Assembly (NCBI GenBank): GCA_965229765.1
Contig: CBDDJT010000003.1
Span: 496,001-560,000, forward strand
Direction: 5' to 3'
DNA from: ASV31 sp965229765
GTDB taxonomy: Bacteria > Pseudomonadota > Alphaproteobacteria > Rhodobacterales > Rhodobacteraceae
Length of the DNA: 64,000 nucleotides
Under the pieces are notes generated by a model, which ran no database searches, was not told the DNA's origin, and saw nothing but the letters and a program-made list of their open reading frames with translations. This document shows, in pieces, positions 50,644-60,700 of this stretch (position 1 is its first letter; the number at the start of each line of letters is the position of its first letter). The translations under genes and the position numbers were made by a program.

Positions 50644-52488
50644 TCAGGCGGACAGCCCGCCCATCTGCGCCACCGCCTGCCACAATGCCTGCGTCATGGC
50701 GCGGTCCTCTGTATGGGGCGCGGCCGGCTGGATCTTGTCGGTGCTCACATAGCCGCCGTGAGCCTGCTGGAATTCCGGAGAGATCAAGACGTCGACCACG
50801 TGCATCGCACCCTGTTCCGGCGAGATCATGTTCTGCTGGGCCTGCTGGCGCATCTGGTTCTGGCGCTGGCGGGCAGACGGACCGCCCGTCGCCTCGGGCT
50901 GAAGCGCGTTCAGGATATCCGTGCGGACCAGACCGGGGCTGACGGTGGTTATGGTCACGCCGCTGCCCTGCATCACCTCTGCCAGCGCGCTGGTCATCAT
51001 CACAAGGCCGGATTTCGCCCTGCCATAGACGTTGATCGCGTTGTAGACGCCCCGGCTTTGAAGGTCGTTCATGTCCAGCGGCGCGTTGTAATGCGCATCC
51101 GAGCCGACGTTGACCACGCGCGCGCCACCCTCTTTCGCCGCGGCCAGCAACGGATCCGCCAGAAGGCGGGTCAGCGTCACGGGCGCGATCAGGTTGATCG
51201 CCAGCGTCGCCTCGATATGCTGCGGACTTTCGGCGCGCTGCGACAGCACCGCCCCGGCGTTGTTCATGAGCGCGTGGATGCGGGGGCAATCCGCCGACAG
51301 CCTGGCTGCCAGCGAACGCAACTGCTCCAGGTCCGAGAGATCGCATTGTTCAAAGCGGAAATGGCCCACCGTGCCCACCGACGCAGCATCGGCGGCCCCG
51401 CGGCCAGAGCGCGCCGCAATGTCCGCATGGCGGGTGCGCAGGCGTTCCATCCGGTCGCGGTCGGCGGCGATCTCGTCGGCCAGCGACGCGCCGGCGGACG
51501 CGGTCCGGCCAACGCCGATCACCTCGGCGCCAAGCTTGACAAGAATGCGCGCGGCGGCGCGCCCGATCCCGGCGGTGGCCCCCGTCAGGACGACCGTCTT
51601 GCCGGAAAGCGGCGCCGATCCGGTTTCCAGCGCGCGGTGCACCTCTGGCATCGGCGGCAACATGCGCGGCAGCTTGCCTTCCTTCCCGAGCACCAGCACC
51701 AGCTGCTGCACTGTTTCGGCCAGCACCGTCCACGGCGACTTGAAAGGCGGGCAATGCAGCGACATGCGTCCCGCCGTGCCGTCGCGCACTGGGGCAGCTG
51801 GCGGAAAGGGCGGACGCGCCTGAACTTCGGTCACCGAAGGATCGGAAAGAAGGTCGGCCAGACGCTGTGCTTCTGCCACCACGGTAGGACGGGCGATAGC
51901 CTCGGGCGCGGCGATGTCGAACCATTTTCCGGCCACATCCCGCGACGTCACACCGCCCGCGACGGCGGCGGCAAGGTCGCCGATCGCGACACCCTGCATC
52001 CGGTCGCCCACGGGCCAATGCCCTGCACCGGTCTCGATCAGCCTGCGCAAAGCCTGCTGAAGACCCGGCGCGGCAGGGTCCAGAATGTCGGCAACCCGCA
52101 GAATCACGGCGCGGTCGGCGCAGGCCCGGGCCATCGCCCCCTCCAGCCGTTCGGCGGCTCGCAGGATCTGCGGCGGCACCAGCCCGGGAGGCATCGATGC
52201 GGCACTGATAAGCACAACGCGCCGGGTGCCCGCCTTGCCGGCGGCGGCGATCAGTGACTCGATCCAGTCAAGCGCCCGGTCCGGCAGCGGCTGATCCGTG
52301 GGCCCGGGGGGCGCATCCTGAACCATCAGCGCGGGCACGAGATCGGACACGATAAGAGCGCCGATGCCCTCCGGGATCTCCGCCGCGCCGTCCTCTGCCA
52401 CCACCATCTCGAGGCCGCTTGCCTCCAGAATCGGCGCCAGCGCGGCCGCGAACCCGCCTTCCGCTTCGCTGAGCAATACCCGTGTCAT
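50644..52488 (-). CDS. Two-part SDR protein with Gln-rich segment
   Basis: A 614-residue protein. Residues 1-240 look like an atypical nucleotide-binding domain (RRVVLISAASMPPG, VILRVADILDPAAP) without the usual Gly loop at its N-terminus. Residues about 295-590 are a classical SDR: VVLTGATAGIGRAAARIL, LMNNAGAVLS and catalytic YGRAKSG. A Gln-rich stretch (ARQRQNQMRQQAQQNM) is near 555. The doubled architecture is unusual. The stop is 30 bases beyond the epimerase gene on the same strand. Role in modifying an acyl or sugar group is inferred. Confidence 0.75.
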   Translation of the reverse strand: MTRVLLSEAEGGFAAALAPILEASGLEMVVAEDGAAEIPEGIGALIVSDLVPALMVQDAPPGPTDQPLPDRALDWIESLIAAAGKAGTRRVVLISAASMPPGLVPPQILRAAERLEGAMARACADRAVILRVADILDPAAPGLQQALRRLIETGAGHWPVGDRMQGVAIGDLAAAVAGGVTSRDVAGKWFDIAAPEAIARPTVVAEAQRLADLLSDPSVTEVQARPPFPPAAPVRDGTAGRMSLHCPPFKSPWTVLAETVQQLVLVLGKEGKLPRMLPPMPEVHRALETGSAPLSGKTVVLTGATAGIGRAAARILVKLGAEVIGVGRTASAGASLADEIAADRDRMERLRTRHADIAARSGRGAADAASVGTVGHFRFEQCDLSDLEQLRSLAARLSADCPRIHALMNNAGAVLSQRAESPQHIEATLAINLIAPVTLTRLLADPLLAAAKEGGARVVNVGSDAHYNAPLDMNDLQSRGVYNAINVYGRAKSGLVMMTSALAEVMQGSGVTITTVSPGLVRTDILNALQPEATGGPSARQRQNQMRQQAQQNMISPEQGAMHVVDVLISPEFQQAHGGYVSTDKIQPAAPHTEDRAMTQALWQAVAQMGGLSA

Positions 52489-52518
52489 GCAGCCCGTTCC
52501 CGTCGTTTCATTCTGTCC

Positions 52519-53484
52519 TCAGGCATCGACCAGATGCGGCGGCAGCCGCAGCGAGGCAGACGTGTGGAATTCCAGTCGGCCCAACGCCTCCATCAGGCAC
52601 TGGCGCACGCTGACCTGCGGCCGCCATCCCAGCGAACGCAACCGCGCGGGCATGAATTTCGGCAGGCCGATGTTGTTGCGCGACGCGATCTCGCGATGCG
52701 GGTTGTCCGGGCGGCCGATGTTGAGGATTTCCCAAAGCTCGGCCTGAATGTCGTAGATGGTGATCGGCGTCTCGCCAGCGACAAGGAAGCACTCGTTCGC
52801 GGCTTCGGGCGCTTCGCCAACCATGATTGCGGCACGCGCAAGGTCGCTGCCGTGGATCCACTGCATCATGTCCCACATGCGCCGCTGCATTTCCATGTTC
52901 GCGCTGCCCTGCAGGATCCCCGTGATCATCTGGTCGATGAAATTCGACGACCGGCCGGCAATCACGGTGGGGCGCAGCGTGGCATGTTCGAATGCCCCGC
53001 GCGCGGCGGCCTCGAACACCGCGTCCTCGGCAGCGATCAGGCTTTCGCCCAGCGCCACCTGCGGCGGATTTCCATGCGCCATGCGCAGCGCATCGTCGGT
53101 CAGGGGCCAGACCGCGGGCGAGCGGTGCGGCGTGTAGACGTTGTTGGAACTCATCAGCACGAAACGCTTGATCCGGCCTTCGGCCGCCTTCACCAGATGC
53201 TCGGTGCCGCGGCCGTTGATCTCCATCTGGCGTTCCGGCGTAAGCCCCTGCCGAGGACCCAGCAACGCGCAGTGAAACACGATCTCTACACCGTCCACCG
53301 CCTCGTTCAGTGCAGCGGGATCGTGCAGATGGCCCGGCACGATCTCGATCCGGTCGCGAAAGTTCATCCGATGCATGGAATCCGGCAGCGCAAGCACCCG
53401 GACATCGTGGCCGGTCGTCATAAGCCGTTCGAGAACGTACTGACCGGACGGTCCGGTCGGGCCCGTGACAAGGACCTTTGCCAT
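52519..53484 (-). CDS. NAD-dependent epimerase/dehydratase
   Basis: A 321-residue extended SDR. The cofactor loop is VTGPTGPSGQYVLERL at residues 6-21, and FVLMSSNNVYTPH lies near 112. The usual YxxxK appears altered: the equivalent region reads ALGESLIAAEDAV, so the catalytic Tyr may be missing. It may therefore act as a binding or regulatory member, or use a different residue. GGAAGGAAGA precedes the ATG at 53484. It faces the acyl-AMP ligase gene across a 413-base gap. Confidence 0.75.
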   Translation of the reverse strand: MAKVLVTGPTGPSGQYVLERLMTTGHDVRVLALPDSMHRMNFRDRIEIVPGHLHDPAALNEAVDGVEIVFHCALLGPRQGLTPERQMEINGRGTEHLVKAAEGRIKRFVLMSSNNVYTPHRSPAVWPLTDDALRMAHGNPPQVALGESLIAAEDAVFEAAARGAFEHATLRPTVIAGRSSNFIDQMITGILQGSANMEMQRRMWDMMQWIHGSDLARAAIMVGEAPEAANECFLVAGETPITIYDIQAELWEILNIGRPDNPHREIASRNNIGLPKFMPARLRSLGWRPQVSVRQCLMEALGRLEFHTSASLRLPPHLVDA

Positions 53485-53897
53485 GTTCTTCCTTCCCTGC
53501 CTCTCGCACCAGCGACGACGCGTGTCGGTCACGTCGCATTGCCTCGAACGGCCGCACGACACGCGGGAAAAAGACCGCAGAAACCGGCAACCGGGCCCCG
53601 AACACGGGGCGGACAGGTTCGCATAACACGATCCCCCGGGGGTGCCTAGGGCGGCTGGCCGTCGCAGTCGTTTCCCGCCGAAAACACATTTGCATCAAGG
53701 ATTCGGCGCGCGATGTGATCCAGGTCATAGGCAAGTGCCGCGAAACCCGGCAAGCAGGAAAAAGTTGCGTCGTATCCGGTGCCGGGGCGTTGAATATCGC
53801 CGGCCCTTCCTGCATCTGGCCGACGCAGGCGAAGGGTCCGAGAGGGCCAAGTCAGTGCAGGCACCGGGCCTGCCATAGCCCGGCACAGGAGAGTTAC
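53485..53897. promoter_or_regulatory. Divergent promoter region with CRP/FNR-like site
   Basis: The 413-base gap between the divergent epimerase and acyl-AMP-ligase genes has no supported gene. It holds TGTGATCCAGGTCATA (53714-53729), which matches the TGTGA-N6-TCACA pattern of CRP/FNR-family sites except at the last half-site. A near-identical GTGA..CAGGTCA site is at 37465-37478. An A/T-richer patch is around 53685-53735. Regulation by a CRP/FNR-type protein is inferred. Confidence 0.45.
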
Positions 53898-55331
53898 ATG
53901 GCCCTTTTCGATCTTCTCGATCCCGCAAACGAACGGCCGCTGTCGGACGCCGCCGAGAGCGTCAGCCGCGCCGAACTGTCCCAGCGGGCCGAGGCGATAG
54001 CCGCGCGGTTGCGGGATGAGGGTGTGGACGGCCGGCGCCTTTGCCTGCCGCTCGATTCGGGGCTTGGGTCGCTGGCGACGCTCGTCGCGGTTCTGGAGCA
54101 CGGAGGGCGCGCAGCACTGATGGCGCGGCCCGCGGCGGGGGCCGCACCGGCATGGCCGGGGTTCTGTGACGTACTGGTCCTTCCGCCCGAACCCGGCGCA
54201 CCGATCGAGGATCTGCGAATCGAGCGGTTGCCCGGCGGCGGCCCCGAGGACGCGGCTGTCGGCACCGAACGGCGGATCTGGCTGCACAGTTCGGGCACCA
54301 CGGGCAAGCCGAAATGGATCCTGCACGACAGCGCGACGCTGATCGCCAACGCCCGCGCCTGCGTCGATCGCCTCGGCCTCGAAGCCGGGGACAGGGTGAT
54401 GATTCCGGTGCCGATCCACCACATGTTCGGCCTTGGGGCGGGCCTTCTGCCCAGCCTGCTTGCGGGGGCTGCGATCAAGCTGGTCGCGCGTGGCAATCCG
54501 CTGGTGGTGTTCCAGGCACAGCGCAGCTTTGATCCCACGGTGATGTTCATGGTGCCAAGTCAGGTGCGCTCGATCCTGGCGCTTGGGCGCAAGGCAGGTC
54601 GCGCCCGGCTGGTGGTGGTGGCAGGCGATCGCGTCGCCCCGGATGAAGCGGCAGCGTTCGAGGCCGATCATGGCCCCCTGGTGGGCCTTTACGGCAGCAG
54701 CGAATACGGCGCGATCACGGCAAGCTGGACGAATGACCCGGCGGACTTGCGCCACCTGACCGCTGGACCGCCAATGGGCGGCGTCGAACTTGCACTTGAC
54801 CCCGCCGACGCGACACCCGAGGCCGAGGGCGCGCTGCCAATGAAGATTGTGCACGCCAACGGCTTCATGGGCTACACCGATCCCGACACCGGCGCGATGA
54901 TCACACCCGCCCCCCGGGTCTGGGCGACGGGCGATCTGGTCAAGCTTCATGACGGTCCGGACGGCGCACCGCGGGTCGAGGTCATGGGGCGTGCGGACCA
55001 CGCGGTAAACCGTGACGGCCTGCTGGTGCATCTGGGCCAGATCGAAGGTTGCCTGTCCCGGGCACCGGGTGTGGCCCTTCCGGCCGTGGTGGCAGCCGGC
55101 AAGAGCCGCCGCGGCACCGGCATACTGGCGTTCTGTGCACTGACGCGCGCCGGCATCACGACGGCCGAGGACATCCTGGAGCATTGCCGCGCCAGCCTGC
55201 CCTCGCGCGCCGTGCCGGACCGGCTGGAAATCGTGCCGGAACTGCCGATGTTGCCTTCCGGCAAGGTTGACCGGCGCAAGCTGTCCGACCTTGCGCAACA
55301 CCTTGCCGAAAGCCAGCCGGCCCAAGGTTGA
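53898..55331 (+). CDS. AMP-binding acyl ligase, probably loading an ACP
   Basis: A 477-residue AMP-forming ligase, compact at the N-terminus. Phosphate loop WLHSSGTTGKPKWILHD near residue 133, GLYGSSEYGAIT near 270, ATGDLVKLHD near 347 and C-terminal LPSGKVDRRKL with the catalytic Lys. AGGAGAG precedes the ATG. The ACP gene starts 78 bases downstream, so the enzyme probably adenylates a fatty or aromatic acid and loads it onto that ACP, as fatty-acyl-AMP ligases and free adenylation enzymes do. The substrate is unknown. Confidence 0.85.
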   Translation: MALFDLLDPANERPLSDAAESVSRAELSQRAEAIAARLRDEGVDGRRLCLPLDSGLGSLATLVAVLEHGGRAALMARPAAGAAPAWPGFCDVLVLPPEPGAPIEDLRIERLPGGGPEDAAVGTERRIWLHSSGTTGKPKWILHDSATLIANARACVDRLGLEAGDRVMIPVPIHHMFGLGAGLLPSLLAGAAIKLVARGNPLVVFQAQRSFDPTVMFMVPSQVRSILALGRKAGRARLVVVAGDRVAPDEAAAFEADHGPLVGLYGSSEYGAITASWTNDPADLRHLTAGPPMGGVELALDPADATPEAEGALPMKIVHANGFMGYTDPDTGAMITPAPRVWATGDLVKLHDGPDGAPRVEVMGRADHAVNRDGLLVHLGQIEGCLSRAPGVALPAVVAAGKSRRGTGILAFCALTRAGITTAEDILEHCRASLPSRAVPDRLEIVPELPMLPSGKVDRRKLSDLAQHLAESQPAQG

Positions 55332-55408
55332 CTTCCCGCCGCCTGCATCCGATCACGGGCGCAGGCCTTTAAGCGGCGTTCCGCGCCATGCATCGTTAGG
55401 ATACTGTA

Positions 55409-55669
55409 ATGTCTGATAAAGTTGTCGAAGACCTCGTTGCGCTGATCGTTCGCGATCTCAAGATCGACCCCTCTGCCATCGGCCCCGACACAGCCCTGTT
55501 CGAAGGCGGGCTGGAGCTTGACAGCTTCGCCGTTGTCGAGTTGGTCAGCCGGATCGAGAACCACTTCGGCTTTCAGTTGGCCGACGCCGATTTCCGCCCA
55601 GAGAATTTTGCCGACCTGCGCACGCTCGGCGGCGTGGTCGCCGGATACCTGGCCAAGAAGAGCGCCTGA
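55409..55669 (+). CDS. Acyl carrier protein
   Basis: An 86-residue carrier protein. The phosphopantetheine Ser is S39 in LELDSFAVVELV; helices and the acidic surface match the ACP fold (VEDLVALIVRDLKID, DADFRPENFADL). It follows the acyl-AMP ligase gene on the same strand. The PPTase domain in the 1597-residue synthase could modify it. Confidence 0.88.
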   Translation: MSDKVVEDLVALIVRDLKIDPSAIGPDTALFEGGLELDSFAVVELVSRIENHFGFQLADADFRPENFADLRTLGGVVAGYLAKKSA

Positions 55670-55678
55670 GGCGCATGG

Positions 55679-55698
55679 CCGCCGCGGTCACGCGGCGG
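55679..55698. terminator. Bidirectional hairpin at the ACP/sulfotransferase junction
   Basis: Arms CCGCCGCG (55679-55686) and CGCGGCGG (55691-55698) pair perfectly around GTCA. It spans the 18-base gap between convergent ACP and sulfotransferase stops and includes the sulfotransferase stop, so it can end both transcripts. No T-tract is seen. Confidence 0.6.
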
Positions 55699-56368
55699 AA
55701 TTACGCTCGGTCAGGCTGCGCACAAGCGCAAGCCTGTCTGTCAGCTTCGCCATTTCCCGGCGATCGTTCAGCCTTGGGAACGGCACATCGGGCGCGGGCA
55801 GACCAAGGAATTCGCAAAGCGGGGCCCACCCCTGATCCACGCTGTAGACCAGCAGCCGGTCTGCGGGGACGGTGTCTTGCACCTCGGCCAAGTGGGCCTC
55901 GTGGCGCGCAATCGCAGCCTCCCGATCTTCCATCGTGCCGCGCATCAGTCCGTTCCAGACCAGGCGGTCCATCACTGCGTTGATCCCGGCGCCGAAGTTG
56001 GTGTGCGCGTCCTGCCCCACGCCATTGTAGATCGTCGCCCGGGCACTGTCATACCACGCGTCCAATCCGCCGGGGTGCGTTGTCAGGATGACCTTCCCCT
56101 GCGGATTGGCCGCGACAAGACCCCTCCATGCCGCAGAGGCAGGAAAATCCACTGCCGCTGTCATGCCATCAAAGACACGCCCCCAGTCGCGGTCCGCGCG
56201 ATCGGGATCCTCGGCGACCTCCAGCCAGAAATCGAGGTCACGCCGGTGGTCCGGCGCAAAGAGCAGATCGAACATATGATAGCACTCGTGCCCCAACAGG
56301 CGCAGTGCGGCGCGCAAGGACAAGGTTCCCGTCCGGCCAAGACCGGCGCCGATGATGTTCAGTCCCAT
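55688..56368 (-). CDS. Sulfotransferase (Sulfotransfer_4 type), copy 1
   Basis: A 226-residue sulfotransferase with the PAPS loop GAGLGRTGTLSLRAALRLLG at residues 6-25. Other family segments are FWLEVAEDPDRADRDWGRVF, WRGLVAANPQGKVILTTHP and VYSVDQGWAPLCEFLG. It is a close paralogue of the next gene upstream, with the same length and layout, so tandem duplication is likely. In this cluster it probably sulfates a lipid or polyketide hydroxyl. It is convergent with the ACP gene; its upstream gap of 155 bases has no clear gene. Confidence 0.82.
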   Translation of the reverse strand: MGLNIIGAGLGRTGTLSLRAALRLLGHECYHMFDLLFAPDHRRDLDFWLEVAEDPDRADRDWGRVFDGMTAAVDFPASAAWRGLVAANPQGKVILTTHPGGLDAWYDSARATIYNGVGQDAHTNFGAGINAVMDRLVWNGLMRGTMEDREAAIARHEAHLAEVQDTVPADRLLVYSVDQGWAPLCEFLGLPAPDVPFPRLNDRREMAKLTDRLALVRSLTERNSAA

Positions 56369-56523
56369 GAAAGCGTGCCCCACTACTCGCAACACGAAGG
56401 AAAAATTAGCCCAGAGTCACCGGTTCCAGAATGGCGCCAAAGAGCTAATGAGAGGTGAAAACCGGCACGGGCCCCACCCGACGGGAAGGCCGGCGAAAAC
56501 ACCGATAGTATATCTGGAAAGGA

Positions 56524-57204
56524 CTAGACGGCGGCCCGCCCACGCGCGAAGCGCTGCATCATTTTGAGACGCTCGGCAACCCGCGCCATGTGTTCACGCC
56601 CGTTGACCTCCGGGAAGGGCGCGTCGGGAATCGGCACGTCCAGAAACCTGCAAAGCGGTTCCCATCCCTGGTCGACGCTGTACACAAGGAAACGCTCTGC
56701 CGGCACCGCCGCGCGCACCTCGGCCAGATGCGCATCATGGCGGGCGGTGGCAGCGGCGCGGTCATCCATCGTGCCCTGCATCAGCCCGTTCCAGATCAGC
56801 CCGTCCATCATGGCGTTGACCTTCTGGCCAAAGCCGCTTGCGGCGTCCAGCCCGGTCCCGGTGTAGATCGTCGATAACGTGCTGTCATACCACGCCTCGA
56901 CTCCGCGTGGATGGGTGGTAAAGATCACCTTGGCGTCGGGATAGGCCCCCAGAAGCCCGCGCCATGCGGCGCATCCGGGGTAATCCACGGTCGCCGTGAC
57001 ATGCCCGAACACCCGGTCCCAGTCGCGGTCGGAACGATCGGGGTCGTCCATCACCTCCAGCCAGAAATCCACGTCCGCCTTGCGGGTGGGGTCGAAAAGC
57101 ACATCGGCCATGTGATAGCAGGGAAAGCCGACCTGCCCCAATGCACTGCGCAGCGACATCGTCCCCGTGCGGCCCAGACCCGCCCCGATGATGCTGAGTG
57201 CCAT
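56524..57204 (-). CDS. Sulfotransferase (Sulfotransfer_4 type), copy 2
   Basis: A 226-residue paralogue of the downstream gene, with PAPS loop GAGLGRTGTMSLRSALGQVG, FWLEVMDDPDRSDRDWDRVF and VYSVDQGWEPLCRFLD. The two share many identical stretches over the whole length, including the spacing of motifs. It is followed by the second copy after 155 bases and preceded (125 bases) by the stand-alone ACP gene of the synthase. Two copies may give sulfation at two positions or on two substrates. Confidence 0.82.
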   Translation of the reverse strand: MALSIIGAGLGRTGTMSLRSALGQVGFPCYHMADVLFDPTRKADVDFWLEVMDDPDRSDRDWDRVFGHVTATVDYPGCAAWRGLLGAYPDAKVIFTTHPRGVEAWYDSTLSTIYTGTGLDAASGFGQKVNAMMDGLIWNGLMQGTMDDRAAATARHDAHLAEVRAAVPAERFLVYSVDQGWEPLCRFLDVPIPDAPFPEVNGREHMARVAERLKMMQRFARGRAAV

Positions 57205-57329
57205 TGTGACCTACCTCTTTGCCTGCGCCGCGATCATGTCGCGCCTAGTCTCATGCCTGCGCAGCTATGGCGCAAATCACGCGCGGCAAGCCCGCCCTGC
57301 GTTTTGCCGCAGGGTCAGGGCCAGCCTTG

Positions 57330-57623
57330 TCAGCTCTTGGCCACTGCGCCGAGAACCGCGTTGATGATGTCATCCACCGTCATATCCTTGAGCAGCCGCT
57401 CATTCTGGCGAAGATCGTCGAACAACTTGTTGCCAAGCCCGTAATGCTGCTGGAGTTCGGACACCAGATAGACGATCGAAATCGACTCCATGCCAAGGCT
57501 CAGGATGCCCTGCTCGGGGGACACCTCGACACCGTCGAGATCGAGATCGTCGGCGAGATCCTCGAAAATCTCTTTCAGGGTCGCAAGGACGTCTTCATAA
57601 GAAACTTCACTCAAGTCTTTCAC
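57330..57623 (-). CDS. Stand-alone acyl carrier protein next to the polyketide synthase
   Basis: A 97-residue carrier protein starting at a GTG (57621-57623) with GGAGAAAAAGG just before it; an ATG at 57659 in the same frame lacks such a site. The phosphopantetheine Ser is in GILSLGMESISIVYLV (about S47). Helix 1 is acidic (EDVLATLKEIFEDLADD). It lies 162 bases downstream of the synthase gene on the same strand. The synthase has no ACP of its own, so this is the likely partner. Confidence 0.85.
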   Translation of the reverse strand: MKDLSEVSYEDVLATLKEIFEDLADDLDLDGVEVSPEQGILSLGMESISIVYLVSELQQHYGLGNKLFDDLRQNERLLKDMTVDDIINAVLGAVAKS

Positions 57624-57785
57624 CCTTTTTCTCCAGTGCGCCCTGCGTGGGGATGTCATCCCTGACTACCACTGCGCCCGGCATCCGCGCAGGTCAGGAA
57701 ATCCAGTCCTGTCCCCGCGAAGCTTGTGCCGCAAAGACGCCAGAAGGACAAGCCGGGGACCAAAATTGGCTCAGCCGGCCCGACC

Positions 57786-60700
57786 TTAGTCGGGCGCGCG
57801 CGTCACCAATGCCAGCACAAGCCCCGGCGCGGTCTCGGCGCAAAGCCAGACGGTCAGGGAAGCCCCCCGAACGGTATCACCAACCCAAAGCCCCGACGGT
57901 GCCCCGGGATCGGGCGCGACCACGAAACGGCCGCGCATCTCTTCCACGCCCACATCGCAAGCCTTGGCGGCCGCCTCCTTGGCGCACCACATGCGCGTGA
58001 CAAGAAGGTCCCGGGCGGCGGGCCCCGCTGCCTCGACGATGGCGCGCTCTTCAGAAGTGAAGGCGGCCTCAAGGAAGCTGTCGCTGCGCGGCGCAACGGC
58101 CTCTATGTCGGTTCCCACGCCAGCATGGCGGGCCGGATCGGCAGCCGCGGCCACCCCCGCCCCGCCCGCGTGCGAGATGGAAATCCACGGCGCGGGTGCA
58201 CCGTTTGCCGGTACCGCGCGTGGCGGGCCATCAGGGTCGGGCTGTTCTATCGCGATGTCTGCGGCCGGCATCGGCGCGTGGGCAAGCATCCGCACCGCAT
58301 CCTTGGCGGCCACGCGTCCCCGAAGCCAGTCCATCTGGCGCGCCGGAACCGCGCCCTCACGCAGCGCTTCCCAGGCCGGGCGCTCTGCCTTGCCCAGCAC
58401 CATGCCCGCCAGCACGCCCATCCAGATCCCGCCGCTGCCGCCAAGCAGGTCGTCCGACAGGTCATCGGCCAAAGCCACCGTCACGCCATCGGGCACACCG
58501 GCAACAAGGGGACGCGAGATCATTGCGCCCGCGGGGTCAAGCCGCGCGCGGAAGAACCGGTCCGGCAGGTCGAACCGTTTGTCCCACCAGCCTGTGACCC
58601 GGCACTGAAGCCGTCCGTCCGAAGACACGACTTCTATGTCAGATCGCATCTCGTCATTGGCCAGAAGCTCGATTTCAGAGGGACACGTCACCACCTCACC
58701 GGGCCTGAGTGGTGCCCTGAAAACCTCGATCCGCTCGGCCCTGAAGGGGAAGATGTGGAAGCGTTCGGGCAGCATTTCCGCCGCCCAGACGCCGACGAGT
58801 TGCCCCACCGCATCCAGCGTGACGCCATCGGTCTCGAACCGAGGCGCGGGCACGCCCGCGATCAGCGCGTCGGCAGGCATCCCGACCAGTTCGCCCTCTG
58901 CGCCGGTGTCGCCGAAAACGGTGACCGAGCGCACCGCCTGAAGACGCGGACCATGGAACATGATGCGCGAATAGGTGTCCTGCGTGGTCCACGCGGCCGA
59001 TTTCAAGGCGCCCATCGTCATCTCGCGCGGTGCCGGCGCTTGCGGCGCGGCGGCGGCCAGTTCGACCTCTGCCTCGACAAGGATCGGGCGAAGCTTCGGG
59101 CCCTCCGCCTCGCGCAGGCGCACGCGAACGCGCACCGATCCCTCGCCCGGCAGCGGGTCCGCGCTAACCTCGTAGCGCTTTTCCGGACGGTCAAGCGCCA
59201 GCCAGCGCGACGCGCGCACCTCGTTCAGGGCCACGACGGTCAGGTCTGGGTGCAGCGCGGCGGCGGCCTCGGCCAGCACCTCGATGGAAAAAGTCAGCGG
59301 AACCACCCGCAGGCCCGACAGCACCGGATCGACGACAGAGATTCCGCGGCCAAAGCTGTGATCGTCAAGGTAGGGCCAGCGCGCGGCACTGACGGTCACG
59401 CTGGCCACCAGTCCTCCGTCCGCGCCCCGCGTCACGCCGTCCAGCAAGGGAAAGCGCGCCGTGTCAGGGGTGATGTCCGGGGACGCCGCCGGTGCAGGAC
59501 GCGTCGCCGTCCCGGCAGCCGGCGCGCCCCCAAGGTAGGCGCCCATGATCTCGTGCTCGACGGACAGGAACTGCTCCAGAGTCTGGAAATAGCTGTCCAG
59601 CATGGCGTTGCCGGTTGCCGCCGGTGCCTTTGCCGTGACCGGGTCCGGTGTGACCCGGGCCGCGTCCGGCGCTTTCGGGGCCGGCGCCACTGGCGCCGTC
59701 TGCTGCGCGGGCTTGCGCTTTGGTACCGGCATCGCGTCGATCGACATGGGCTGAATGCCCATCTTCAGGACTTGCGGCCGCCGCGCGCCAGCATCCCCGG
59801 CCGCCGCCGGACCGTAAAGCGCGGCCACGTCGAATGCCACGCCCTCGACCGCCAGCACCGCCATGGCGTGCTGCAACTGCTCCAGCCCCGACCGCGCGAC
59901 GGTATCCGCCGCGATCGAGGCATGGGGCCGCTTGCGCAGGATATCATCGACGAACGCCACAAGATTGTTGCGCGGTCCGCATTCCACGAAGATGCGCGCG
60001 CCGTCGTCGTACATCGCACCGATCGTCTCGACGAACCGGACCCGCCCCGCCCACTGCTGGGCGGTCATCGCGCGGATCTCTGCCGGGTCGTCGGGGAAAG
60101 GCGCCGCCGTCAGGCAGGAATAGGTCGCCCGAGACGGGGCGTTGACCGGCAGCGTGTCGAGAAACCCCTTCAGCCCGTCCGAAAAACCCTGGAAGGCAGG
60201 GCAGTGATAGGCCCGCCGGAATGGCAGAAGTTCGCTGACCCCGCCAAGCGCGGCGGCCGCTGCCTCGGCCCATGCCGCCCCCTCGTTGCTGGTCGTGGCC
60301 AGCACCAGCTGGTTGGGGCAGTTGTCCATCGCCAGCCAGACGTCCTTTCGTTCGTCCAGCCGGGACTTCAGCGCGTCGGCACTGACCGCGCCAAGCGCCA
60401 CCAGCACACCCTCGGCCACCGCGCCTTCGGCGCTCAGGCGTTGGTAGACGTCATTCAGCGCGCGCATCTCGCGCTGCACCTCTGCGGCGTCGTCCCGCGC
60501 AGTGACGCCGGCGGCGTAGAGCGCCGAGTATTCTCCGGTGGAATGCCCCACAAGCATGTCCGCCTGAACCCCAAGCCGGGTATAGAGCGCGTGCATCGCC
60601 TGGTTCGCGGCAAAGATCGCTTCCGGGCCAAGGTCCATGCGCCAAAGGTCTCCCGCGCCGTTGCTGCCCCCCTGCCCCGGCGGCGGAAAGATCGCCTGGC

